Positions 34,515-44,700 of a DNA stretch of 64,000 nt are shown one piece after another. This DNA comes from Faucicola sp032089155. GTDB taxonomy: Bacteria; Pseudomonadota; Gammaproteobacteria; Pseudomonadales; Moraxellaceae. Within the stretch, counting starts at the first letter, position 1, and every line of letters starts with the position of its first letter. Position numbers and translations under genes: made by a program. The stretch is from the NCBI GenBank assembly GCA_032089155.1, contig DAMDEV010000001.1, positions 7,025 through 71,024 on the forward strand, given 5' to 3'. The notes below the pieces were generated by a model. The model saw nothing but the letters and a program-made list of their open reading frames with translations, did not search any database and was not told the origin of the DNA.

Positions 34515-37500
34515 ATGACAAATCACCGTCATGATTCGACTAGATATCACAGCTTGGGTAAGCTTGGCTTACTTGCGAGCAGTATCTTGCTTATCCAAAT
34601 GAATCCTGCGCTGGCAGCAAACGGCCGTAATATTATCCAGATTGATAATACCGCAGATGCCAACTATGTGGTTGATAGCCATGAAGGCATTGTTAATACG
34701 ATAAAATCAAACACGACCCGTGTTCAAGCTTTTTCTTTGCCCAAATACGACATTACTCTCACTCAGCCACTCACTATCACCATCAAACCTGGTAATGAAG
34801 TCCAGTGGCAAAACACCTTAGAAAACACAGGGACTTTTGATGCCAATGTTGCGGTCAGCTTTAACACGCCCAACACGCTTTCAAACTTCCAAGTATATAT
34901 TGATGCCAATAACAATGGCATTATTGATAGCAATGAAACCGAGTTACAGCCTACGATAAGTATCGCGGCAGGTGAGCAAATTCATCTGATTGTCAAAGCA
35001 TTGACCAGCACTGAGCTTAAAGATGGCGACACAGTCGATGTACCCATCACTGCCGTAGTCCAAGAAGATAATACAGTACAAGCTAGCGCAACGGATAGCT
35101 TAGTGGCTATCGTGCCAAGCATTGTATATAAAGACCCAACTTACCAAAACAACCTGAGTCAAACCTCTGCTAGACAGCCTGTCTATATTGAAGTCGGTCT
35201 TGCCTACTGTAATGCCGATCCAACACAGGTTGACAATGTATGGCTCAATGTTACTTCTAGCAAAACAGGCGATACCATTCGTCTAAAAGCCGTTGAAACA
35301 GGGGTCAATACTGGTAAATACCGTATCTCAGCCCCTACCGAGCTCAATGCCAATGCCATTACCGATGCAATCATTCAGACATTGGATGGTGATACTTTAA
35401 CAGCGCAAGCCGATAAGTGCGAAAGTGCCGATGGTAGTACTACTGGAGTGATTTCAGACAAAATCTTAACATCAATCAATGTTATTAACACTCAAACCGC
35501 GTTAAGCATTAGCAAAGAAGCGAATGTCAAATCTGCTGAAATTGGCGATTTTGTTGATTACACCATCAATGTCAAAAACGTGGGTAAAACCGATGCGGCA
35601 GAAGTGGTAGTCAAAGACGATTTACCCTTAGGTTTTACCTATGTCAAAAACTCGGTCAGAGTGGATGGTCAAAAATACACGCAAGATTTTGCCCAATCTG
35701 GCAAATACATGACATTGGGTTTAAACAGCCTAAAAGCCAATGAAACCAAAAAAGTCACCTATCGTGTTGCTTTGGGGTCTAATGCTGCATCAGGCACAGG
35801 CACCAACATCGCATTTGCAGAAGGTAAAGACTCGCTAACAGGCAGTATCGTTCAATCGCCATTAGGTGAAGCGCATATTGACGTAACAGCAGGCGTATTA
35901 AATACCGATGGTATTATCATTGGTAAAGTCTATGCTGACCTGAACCGAGATGGCATTCAACAAAAAGCGCAAAATGAACTGGGTGTTGCAGGTGTTCGTC
36001 TGTATCTAGAAGATGGTACCTTCGTTGTTACAGATAGCGAAGGTAAATACAGCGTGTATGGCATGAAAGCCAAAACCCACGTTATCAAACTTGACCGTAC
36101 CACGCTACCGCGCGGTGTTGAACTTATCGAACAAAGCAATCGTAATGCAGGCGATCCAGGGAGCCGTTTTGTTGACTTAAAATTTGGTGAATTGCATCGT
36201 GCAGATTTTGCGATAACCGATGGGATTGACAGCAATGATAACCAAGGTCATGCTGCATTAATTAGCGATTTGCAAAAACGCGCCAAACAGATTGCGATTA
36301 AGAACGATGCGTTAGAGCAAGCCATCAAAACAGATTTGGTGTTAGAGCCTACTTACGCGGTTGATAACGACACCAATATTGAAGCCTCTGGCTGTAAAAA
36401 CCCTAATATCGCTGATGGTCAGATCAACTGTGAATCCGTGATTACTGACAAGACAGCGCCCGTCAAAAAAACGGGGCAGCTAGAAGTACATACCCTTGCC
36501 CCTGTCAAAGCGCCTGAGATTGAAAAAGCCTTATCGACAGCCGATGACAAGCGTATTGAAGGCGTGACAGCCGATGCAGATTTCTTAAATTTGACCAATA
36601 ACCAACGTGTCGATAGTACAAAAATCCGCGTTCAAATTAAAGCACCCAAAGGCGCGAGCACGCAATTATTGGTTAATAACCACCCTGTTGATGCAAGCTT
36701 GATGGGTAAAGAAGTCGCTTGGGATAAAGAAGGTATCTCAGGGTTTGATTATTTTGCAGTATCGTTACAACGTGGCAATAATACCCTTTCGATTCGCGCA
36801 ACAGATAGCACAGGCAAAGTCGTTTCTAGCAAATCTATCAACGTATATGCACCCAACCAAATTGCAGATATTACTACCGTTAATCAATCAAACACCGTAG
36901 AAGCGGATGGCATTAGCGAATATCAAGTGGTAATACGCCTAAATGATACCGATCACGGTCAGTATGCTGCGCCTGCCACGGTATCACTTGATACTGATAT
37001 CGGTACCATTGTCAGTAATCAGCCCGCTCATGCTAAAGACCAAGCTGGCATTCAAATGATGGCTGAAGGTGGTGAACTGCTCGTGAGCGTCCGTGCTCCC
37101 ACCAATCCAGGCAAAGGCAACTTGGTGGTCAAAGCCGGTAATTTACAAAAAATTATCCCTATCCAATTTGTGCCACAACTTCGCCCGATGATTGCGGCAG
37201 GTATTGTTGAAGGGGCAATTTCCTTTAACAACCTTGGCTCAACTATTGAATCCGTTAGCAACAATGACGGTTTTGAAGAAGAATTACGCAGTCTATCAGG
37301 CAATGATAGCGATAAAACCAGTACGCATGGTCGTGCGGCATTTTTCTTAAAAGGTAAAGTGCGTGGTAATATGCTATTGACCATGGCGTATGATTCGGAT
37401 AAAGACAAAAAAGATCGTCTATTCCGTGATATTGACCCCGATCAATACTATCCTGTGTATGGTGATGCCTCTGCCAAAGGTTTTGATGCCCAGTCTAGCG

Positions 37501-39794
37501 AAAAATTCTACGTACGCTTAGACAAAGGTCGTTCATTCGTGATGTATGGCGATATCAAAACCCATATCGACAACGAAGAAGGCTTATCATTAGGTCAATA
37601 TGACCGTACCCTAACAGGTGCAAAAGCACACTACGAATCCGATAAAGCCAAAGTCACTGCCTTTGCTGCCCAAACGAGCTCAAGCCAACATGTCACAGAA
37701 ACTCGTGGTCTGGGTATCTCAGGTCCCTATCCGACTGGCGTTAAAGATTTTGCGGACATCCTACTCAACAGTGAAACCGTCGAAGTCCTTGTACGTGACC
37801 GCAACAATCCAGGGACCATTATCTCTCGTCAAGCGCTCAATCGTTATAGTGACTACGATTTTGATAGTGTTAGCCGTGCTATTTATCTACGCGCACCGAT
37901 TGCTAGCACGGATATTGATGGCAACCCCATTTATTTGCGCGTGACCGTTGAAGCGGATGATGTTGGTGAAGACTATACCATTGTCGGTACCGCTGGTAAC
38001 TATCAGATCAATAAACGAGTGAATATTGGCGCAAGTTATGCCCAAAGTGACGACCCTACCAATAACGAAAAACTCTCAGGGGTGAATAGCGTTGTTAAAT
38101 TTAACGATAAATTAAAACTTATCGCCGAGGTTGCCCATTATGATTCGGATAAAATCAATGACTCACTTGCATCAGCCATTAATGTTCAAAGCTTAAATTC
38201 AGAGACATCCGGTGATGCGGCGCGCGTTGAATTGACTTATAAAGACAAAGCGCGTGATGCTAAATTGTATTACAACCAAGCCGATGAAGGCTTTACGCCT
38301 GCAACTTCACCTATTACTGCTGGGCGCACTGAGGCTGGCTTGACGGTCAATAGCCGTATTAATGATAAAACCTTGCTAAAAGCTGAAGCGATACAAACCA
38401 AAGACCACACCAATGACAGCCAACGTCAAGGTGCGACGGTTAGTATTGAGCGTAAACTTACCGATATCTTAACGGGTGAATTGGGCGTACGTTACTACGA
38501 AAAAGATGCCAAAGCGGCTTCCACCAATTATCAAGAAGTGGTCAATACAGATGCATTTAATCAATCCGTTCGTCCAAGTGTTACCAATAATGACAGCAAT
38601 TATCAAGGTACGACGCTTCGTGGTAAATTGACTGCGGATTTACCAACATTGAATAAATCAAAAGTGTTTGTCGAGTACGAGCAGGACATTGATGATGCTA
38701 GCCGTAATGCGTGGAGTGTTGGTGGTGAAACGAGCTTATGGAATAAAGGTCGCCTATATGCGCGTCACGAATTGGCTTCAACCTTAACCGGTGATTATGG
38801 TCTAGATAGTACAGATGAACACCAATCAACCATCATCGGGGTAGATGCCAACTACATGAAAGACGGTCAAGTCTTTAGTGAATACCGTGTCAAAGATGGC
38901 ATATCATCACGCGAATCCGAAGCGGCAATTGGCTTACGCAATAAATGGAAAGTGCAAGATGGCGTCTACTTCAATACATCATTTGAACACCTTGAATCTA
39001 TGCAAGGTGAGAGCGATAACACAGCAACAGCAGCAACGGTAGGTATTGACTACTTAGCCAGTGACAAATATAAAATGAGTGGGCGTGTTGAAAAACGTTG
39101 GGGCGTACAAACCGATACCTTGTTGACTAGTTTTGGTTATGCCAACAAAATCAATGATGACATTACTTTGCTAGCCAAAAATATCTATTCGCTGCAACAA
39201 GATAATGAGCAAAATAAAGATCGCACCATTGATCGGTTCCAGTTGGGTGTGGCTTATCGTGACTACGATAACAACATTAGCGACCATCTAGCAAAAATTG
39301 AATACCGCTATGACAATAACGGTCTAGATGCAGATAGCCCTTACAAAAAAGAAACCTATATTGCTTCTTTACATAGCAACTATCATCCTGTACGCCGCTT
39401 GACCTTATCGGGTCATTACGCGGGTAAATACAATGAATTGACGATGGATGGCATCACCAGTGATAGCACCTCTCAAGTGTTATCCGCTCGCGCTATGTAT
39501 GACATCAACGAACGTTGGGATGCGGGTATCCAAGCGGGTACCATGTGGAGCGATAATGACTCACGTAATTATTTAATCGGCGCCGAGGTGGGTTATACAC
39601 CCATGGCGAATCTGTGGGTTTCTGCAGGTTACAACTTCAAAGGCTATCATGACGATGATATCGCCAGTGGCAGCGACAACCAACAAGGCGCTTATGTTCG
39701 ATTACGTTATAAATTCGACGAAGATTTATTTAACAAAAAACGCCCTACCGTCAATAGCCGTATGATGGCAGATGATGAGGTTGCTAAAAAATGA
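34515..39794 (+). CDS. Giant DUF11/CnaB protein with probable outer-membrane beta-barrel
   Basis: About 1759 aa from ATG 34515; a TTG at 34494 is less likely. A signal peptide (LLASSILLIQMNPALAA) is followed by DUF11-like domains (WQNTLENTGTFDANVAVSF, DYTINVKNVGKTDAAEVVVKDDLPLGF), then a CnaB/SdrD-like domain (GKVYADLNRDGIQQKAQNELG...VYGMKAKTHVIKLDR). The C-terminal 800 residues alternate short polar and aromatic strands (for example YDSDKDKKDRLFRDIDPDQYYPVYGD, YDRTLTGAKAHYES, GYNFKGYHDDDIASGSDNQ) and end in YVRLRYKF, which suggests a large outer-membrane beta-barrel. It could anchor or export the neighbouring DUF11 proteins. It overlaps the next gene by 4 bases. Confidence 0.72.
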   Translation: MTNHRHDSTRYHSLGKLGLLASSILLIQMNPALAANGRNIIQIDNTADANYVVDSHEGIVNTIKSNTTRVQAFSLPKYDITLTQPLTITIKPGNEVQWQNTLENTGTFDANVAVSFNTPNTLSNFQVYIDANNNGIIDSNETELQPTISIAAGEQIHLIVKALTSTELKDGDTVDVPITAVVQEDNTVQASATDSLVAIVPSIVYKDPTYQNNLSQTSARQPVYIEVGLAYCNADPTQVDNVWLNVTSSKTGDTIRLKAVETGVNTGKYRISAPTELNANAITDAIIQTLDGDTLTAQADKCESADGSTTGVISDKILTSINVINTQTALSISKEANVKSAEIGDFVDYTINVKNVGKTDAAEVVVKDDLPLGFTYVKNSVRVDGQKYTQDFAQSGKYMTLGLNSLKANETKKVTYRVALGSNAASGTGTNIAFAEGKDSLTGSIVQSPLGEAHIDVTAGVLNTDGIIIGKVYADLNRDGIQQKAQNELGVAGVRLYLEDGTFVVTDSEGKYSVYGMKAKTHVIKLDRTTLPRGVELIEQSNRNAGDPGSRFVDLKFGELHRADFAITDGIDSNDNQGHAALISDLQKRAKQIAIKNDALEQAIKTDLVLEPTYAVDNDTNIEASGCKNPNIADGQINCESVITDKTAPVKKTGQLEVHTLAPVKAPEIEKALSTADDKRIEGVTADADFLNLTNNQRVDSTKIRVQIKAPKGASTQLLVNNHPVDASLMGKEVAWDKEGISGFDYFAVSLQRGNNTLSIRATDSTGKVVSSKSINVYAPNQIADITTVNQSNTVEADGISEYQVVIRLNDTDHGQYAAPATVSLDTDIGTIVSNQPAHAKDQAGIQMMAEGGELLVSVRAPTNPGKGNLVVKAGNLQKIIPIQFVPQLRPMIAAGIVEGAISFNNLGSTIESVSNNDGFEEELRSLSGNDSDKTSTHGRAAFFLKGKVRGNMLLTMAYDSDKDKKDRLFRDIDPDQYYPVYGDASAKGFDAQSSEKFYVRLDKGRSFVMYGDIKTHIDNEEGLSLGQYDRTLTGAKAHYESDKAKVTAFAAQTSSSQHVTETRGLGISGPYPTGVKDFADILLNSETVEVLVRDRNNPGTIISRQALNRYSDYDFDSVSRAIYLRAPIASTDIDGNPIYLRVTVEADDVGEDYTIVGTAGNYQINKRVNIGASYAQSDDPTNNEKLSGVNSVVKFNDKLKLIAEVAHYDSDKINDSLASAINVQSLNSETSGDAARVELTYKDKARDAKLYYNQADEGFTPATSPITAGRTEAGLTVNSRINDKTLLKAEAIQTKDHTNDSQRQGATVSIERKLTDILTGELGVRYYEKDAKAASTNYQEVVNTDAFNQSVRPSVTNNDSNYQGTTLRGKLTADLPTLNKSKVFVEYEQDIDDASRNAWSVGGETSLWNKGRLYARHELASTLTGDYGLDSTDEHQSTIIGVDANYMKDGQVFSEYRVKDGISSRESEAAIGLRNKWKVQDGVYFNTSFEHLESMQGESDNTATAATVGIDYLASDKYKMSGRVEKRWGVQTDTLLTSFGYANKINDDITLLAKNIYSLQQDNEQNKDRTIDRFQLGVAYRDYDNNISDHLAKIEYRYDNNGLDADSPYKKETYIASLHSNYHPVRRLTLSGHYAGKYNELTMDGITSDSTSQVLSARAMYDINERWDAGIQAGTMWSDNDSRNYLIGAEVGYTPMANLWVSAGYNFKGYHDDDIASGSDNQQGAYVRLRYKFDEDLFNKKRPTVNSRMMADDEVAKK

Positions 39795-40678
39795 AATTGA
39801 ACCCAATTCAGGCCTGTAGTTCGGCTGCGTCTTTATTCGCCCATCCATCGTTATCCATTTGCTCTGTCGCTATCATGATAGGTATCATGGCAAGTTCTGC
39901 TCATGCTGAACTAGCCAGTCAAGCAGTGCCTACCCAATATAAACCAGGGGCTTATTGTTCAAGTGATACAAAAGCCGTTGTACCTGTTATAGCTAAAGGC
40001 ACCCAAAATAAAGCTTTTGTCGCAGATGTTTTTTGTATTCGTGAGCAGCTACAGCCTTATCAAGCTGAGCACCAACCAATCAATACTCGCTTTCAAGCTT
40101 ATAAAGCTGATGCATGGCTAAGCTATGTGGCACATGAAAGAAATGAAGCCAGCCTCACCAAAGCAAGTCGTTATGCGCTGGCTGAAGCGTTAAGTATTGT
40201 TAAGGCGTTAAAAACCAACCAAGTTGACAAACTGCCTTTGACAGCAGACATTCCGCCTACATCAGGTTTACAGCGTCCCGATCTTTGGGCAAGTCTGTTG
40301 ACCATTAAACAAACACCTGCATTCACCCCGCTCGTCAAAACGGTAGCCGACAGTGAAGTCAAACTCATTTGGGCAGAAGCAGAATTTTGTGAGTTTGGTT
40401 GGCGCCATTCTCGCGAGCACTATAACACTGTTGACCGCTGGGTCGCTACGGCTGAATTAACCGCCTTAAATACATCGGGCGTGGATAAACAAAGCTTTAA
40501 TGCGTTAAAAACCCAGTATTTGGCGCGCTTAAAGCCGCTTGCTGCGACTAAAAATAGTAAAGAAAGTTGCCGTGGCGCTGTGTTACCTTATATCGAGCCA
40601 GCCAAAGTTGGCATAGCTGAGCCCAGCCCGCAAACTTTGACACTGCCTGTTGTTGTACCTGTTGCATCCCCTCATTGA
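39791..40678 (+). CDS. Unknown exported protein coupled to the giant DUF11 gene
   Basis: A 295-aa protein with an N-terminal membrane/signal segment (SICSVAIMIGIMASSAHAE, cleavage about residue 40) and four cysteines in the mature part (YCSSD, FCIREQ, FCEFGW, SCRGA), enough for two disulfides. The middle (ALAEALSIVKALKTNQVDKL and LIWAEAEFCEFGWRHSREHYN) looks helical. No family is recognised. It overlaps the giant gene by ATGA, so the two are made together. A periplasmic chaperone or assembly factor for the surface proteins is a guess from position. Confidence 0.6.
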   Translation: MKLNPIQACSSAASLFAHPSLSICSVAIMIGIMASSAHAELASQAVPTQYKPGAYCSSDTKAVVPVIAKGTQNKAFVADVFCIREQLQPYQAEHQPINTRFQAYKADAWLSYVAHERNEASLTKASRYALAEALSIVKALKTNQVDKLPLTADIPPTSGLQRPDLWASLLTIKQTPAFTPLVKTVADSEVKLIWAEAEFCEFGWRHSREHYNTVDRWVATAELTALNTSGVDKQSFNALKTQYLARLKPLAATKNSKESCRGAVLPYIEPAKVGIAEPSPQTLTLPVVVPVASPH

Positions 40679-40731
40679 ACTCAACATTGCGTCCAAACCT
40701 GCCATTGTAGGATAAAGTGCCCAACACAAAG

Positions 40732-40760
40732 CGGACAACGATGATACGTTGTCCGTTTTA
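40732..40760 (+). terminator. Terminator of the DUF11 operon
   Basis: A perfect 9-bp stem cggacaacg / cgttgtccg with a 6-base loop, followed by tttta. Confidence 0.85.
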
Positions 40761-40858
40761 CATTTGCCCTAGCGTCGGTTTTTGTATTTTTAGGCCTAGT
40801 TCGCTTATTGATTATGGATTGCTGCATCTACCAGTATCAATGAGTGTTTGACTTGTGA

Positions 40859-41545
40859 CTAGCCCGCGCTTGATTTATGCTTTATTAATCTATTTATTTT
40901 GTTTAATAAATACATTATAGCAGCAGGTAACACAAACAGAATCAATAACCATTGATCACCTTTGCGACGCCTGGCCGCGATGGCTTGAACGCCTTTATCA
41001 TAATCAGCAATGCTATAAAGCGCTTGGTCGGCCACCCTCATCTCATAGACGATAAACCCATACGGGTAGTCCTCATCATAGTGAATGCTGGCCGTATGTC
41101 CGGCCAACGGGTAGGCTTTTGGGCAACTTGAATGATAACCGTCGGTTTCCAAACAGCGAAAGCGCTTGCCATTTAATACCAAAAACTCATCACGGCTGCT
41201 GCCCGATTTGCTCTGGGCAAATACCAATTCGGTGGGTTGTTTGGGGACTGTAGCGGTGATGGTTTGCCAGTCTTTTTGTTCAAGTGGCGTGTCAGTGATG
41301 GAGAAAAAATGGGCAATAGCGATGGCCATCAAGGCAATAACGGCATGGCTGGTGAAAAACTCCCTTAAGCTTGGCAGGTCTTTGGGCGATTTTGCAGCAT
41401 AGCCAACCACCATAGAAAATGTGATTACGGCAATGATACCAACGGCCAATAAGTAATTGGGCGCAACATAGAAAGCGATGATGACGGCTGCGACATTATA
41501 AAGCTTGGCAATCGTGACCAGTATTGAGTATAAGTTATTGGACAT
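40859..41545 (-). CDS. Unknown inner-membrane protein
   Basis: A 228-aa protein with three membrane segments near the N-terminus (LYNVAAVIIAFYVAPNYLLA, AVGIIAVITFSMVVGY, HAVIALMAIAIAHFF), a soluble domain of about 100 residues (VFAQSKSGSSRDEFLVLNGKRFRCLE) with two cysteines, and a final membrane segment (WLLILFVLPAAIMYLL). I recognise no family. ATG 41545 is the first ATG. A TTG 39 bases upstream keeps the frame open, and no strong ribosome site decides. It is divergent from metH. Confidence 0.65.
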   Translation of the reverse strand: MSNNLYSILVTIAKLYNVAAVIIAFYVAPNYLLAVGIIAVITFSMVVGYAAKSPKDLPSLREFFTSHAVIALMAIAIAHFFSITDTPLEQKDWQTITATVPKQPTELVFAQSKSGSSRDEFLVLNGKRFRCLETDGYHSSCPKAYPLAGHTASIHYDEDYPYGFIVYEMRVADQALYSIADYDKGVQAIAARRRKGDQWLLILFVLPAAIMYLLNKINRLIKHKSSAG

Positions 41546-41670
41546 ATCACTAACTAAATTTGGGTTTGCTTTATCCTTCCACAATAGGCCGTCCGGCTCA
41601 AGTTAAATTTTTTGTAAACTTTCACTTCAACCGCTTATTCCACAAATCTAACGATTGAGCGGCGACAAAA

Positions 41671-41679
41671 TGTTATAAT
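41671..41679 (+). promoter_or_regulatory. Extended -10 promoter upstream of metH
   Basis: tgt followed by tataat (41674-41679) is a consensus extended -10 box, about 50 bases upstream of the metH start. There is no good -35, as is common with extended -10 promoters. I see no cobalamin riboswitch between it and the gene. Confidence 0.5.
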
Positions 41680-41729
41680 CGACTTATTAACAGATACCTA
41701 TGACAATTTGAATCAGGACAAGCCTTTCG

Positions 41730-44700
41730 ATGAGCATTAGCACCAGTAACGCACCTACCAGTCACAAACCGCACGACCCAGCCAATTTTCAACTCACACC
41801 CCCTGCCAATTTTCCGTTCAAAGCCATACAAGCGACCAATAAAGTCCGTTTAGCTGACCTGTTAAAGCAGCGGATTTTGTTCCTTGACGGCGCGATGGGG
41901 ACAGAAATCCAAAACTATAAACTTATCGAGGCAGACTACCGTGGTGAGCGATTTGCAGGCTTTGGACGTGATGTCAAAGGCAACAATGATTTATTGGTAC
42001 TGACCCAGCCGCATATTATCCGTGATATTCACCGCTCCTATCTTGAGGCAGGCGCAGATATCATTGAAACCAACAGTTTTAATGGCACGCAAATTTCGAT
42101 GGCAGACTACGGCATGGAAAATCTCGCTTATGAGATTAACAAATCTGCCGCTGCCCTTGCCCGCCAAGTGTGTGATGAAGTCACTGCGACAAACCCAGAC
42201 AAACCTCGGTTTGTCGCAGGCGTGATTGGTCCCACCTCTCGCACTTGCTCGATTTCACCCGATGTCAATGACCCCGCCTTTCGCAACGTCACCTTTGATG
42301 AACTGGTTGATAACTATACCGAGGCGACTTACGCTTTGATTGAAGGCGGTGCGGACATCATCTTGATAGAAACCGTGTTTGATACCCTAAACGCCAAAGC
42401 AGCGATTTTTGCGGTGACGGGCGTGTTCGAGACCATTGGGTTTGAATTGCCGATTATGATTTCGGGCACCATTACCGATGCGTCGGGACGTACGCTGTCG
42501 GGACAAACTGCCGAAGCGTTTTATAACTCAATCCGCCACGCCAAGCCGATTTCGATTGGGTTTAACTGTGCGCTGGGCGCAGATGCGTTAAAACCGCATA
42601 TCAAAACCTTGTCGGATGTGTGCGAAACTTTTGTGTCCGCTCACCCCAATGCAGGCTTGCCCAACGAGTTTGGCGAATATGACGAAACCCCTGAACAAAC
42701 TGCTACCATGGTTGCCGACTATGCCAAATCTGGCTTGGTCAATATCGTGGGCGGCTGCTGTGGTACCACCCCTAAACATATCGCCAAAATTGTCGAGATG
42801 ACGTCACCCTTTGCCCCACGCCAACTGCCAGATTACAAGCCAGCTTGCCGATTGTCGGGACTCGAAGCATTCAACATCACCCGTGACAGCCTGTTTGTCA
42901 ATGTCGGTGAACGTACCAATGTCACAGGTTCAAAGAAGTTTTTGCGTCTCATCAAAAACGAAGAATACACCGAAGCGTTGGACGTGGCTCGTGACCAAGT
43001 CGAAGGCGGCGCCCAAGTCGTTGATATCAACATGGATGAAGCCATGCTAGATAGCAAGGCGGCGATGATTCACTTTGTCAATTTGGTTGCCAGTGAGCCA
43101 GATATCAGCCGTTTACCGCTGATGATTGATTCGTCAAAATGGGACATCATCGAAGCGGGTCTTAAGTGCACGCAAGGCAAATCTGTGGTCAATTCGATAT
43201 CGTTAAAAGAAGGCAAGACAGAGTTTGTGCAAAAAGCCAAGCTATGTCAGCGCTATGGGGCGGCGATTATCGTCATGGCGTTTGATGAAGACGGACAGGC
43301 AGACAGCTTTGAGCGTAAAATCCAAATCTGCAAACGCTCATACGATATTTTGGTTGATGAAATCGGTTTTCCGAGTGAAGATATCATCTTTGACCCCAAT
43401 ATTTTTGCTGTCGCCACGGGGATTGAAGAGCATAACAACTACGGCTTAGACTTTATCAATGCCACCCGATGGATTACCGACAATTTGCCCAACGCCATGG
43501 TCTCAGGCGGTGTGTCGAATGTGTCGTTCTCATTTCGTGGCAATCCCATTCGTGAAGCCATTCACGCCGTGTTCTTATACCATGCTATCAAAAACGGCAT
43601 GACCATGGGCATTGTCAACCCCGCCATGCTAGAGCTGTATGACGATATCGAGCCAGACGCTAGAAACGCCATTGAAGACGTGATTTTGAACCGCAACCAA
43701 GGCGAGTCAGGTCAAGACGCCACCGACCATTTGATGCAAGTGGCAGAAAACTATTTAAGCGGTAAGAAAAAAGACAGCACTGTCGATTTGTCATGGCGTG
43801 AATTGCCCGTCGAAAAACGCATTGAACACGCGCTAGTCAAAGGGGTAACCACCTATATCAATGAAGACACCGAAGAAGCACGGCTAAAATTTCCCCGTCC
43901 CTTAGACGTCATCGAAGGACCTTTGATGGATGGTATGAATGTGGTCGGTGACTTGTTTGGGGCAGGTAAAATGTTCTTACCGCAAGTGGTAAAATCCGCC
44001 CGTGTGATGAAGCAAGCGGTGGCATGGCTTAATCCGTATATCGAAAAAGAAAAAATTGCAGGCGAAACCAAAGGCAAAGTGCTCATGGCAACGGTGAAAG
44101 GCGACGTGCATGACATCGGCAAAAACATCGTCGGCGTGGTGCTCGGCTGTAATGGCTATGACATCATTGACTTGGGTGTGATGGTGCCTTGTGAAAAAAT
44201 CCTACAAGTCGCCAAAGATGAAAACGTCGATATCATCGGCTTGTCAGGCTTGATTACCCCAAGCCTTGATGAAATGGTGTATGTCGCCAAACAAATGCAG
44301 GAGCAAGGCTTTAATCTGCCCCTACTGATTGGGGGTGCGACGACTTCAAAAGCCCATACCGCGGTAAAAATCGAGCCCAACTATCAAAACGATGCGGTTG
44401 TCTATGTCGCCGATGCCAGCCGCGCAGTGGGCGTAGCGACGACCTTACTATCTAAAGAAAAACGCGGCGATTTTATCAGTGAGCTGCGTCAAGAGTATGG
44501 CGAAGTCCGTGAACGTCTTGCCAATCGCCAACCCAAAGCGGCGAAGCTGTCATATGCGGAATCGATTGAACAAGGTTTCCAATACGACTGGGCGAACTAC
44601 ACGCCGCCTAAGCCCAACCAATTAGGACAAGTCATTTTGGACGATTATCCGTTACAAAATTTATTGCCTTATATCGACTGGACGCCTTTCTTTATCTCTT

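Noticed and set aside
41585..41729. A cobalamin riboswitch before metH
   Set aside because: The leader is only about 45 bases after the likely promoter, and no B12-box-like sequence was found.
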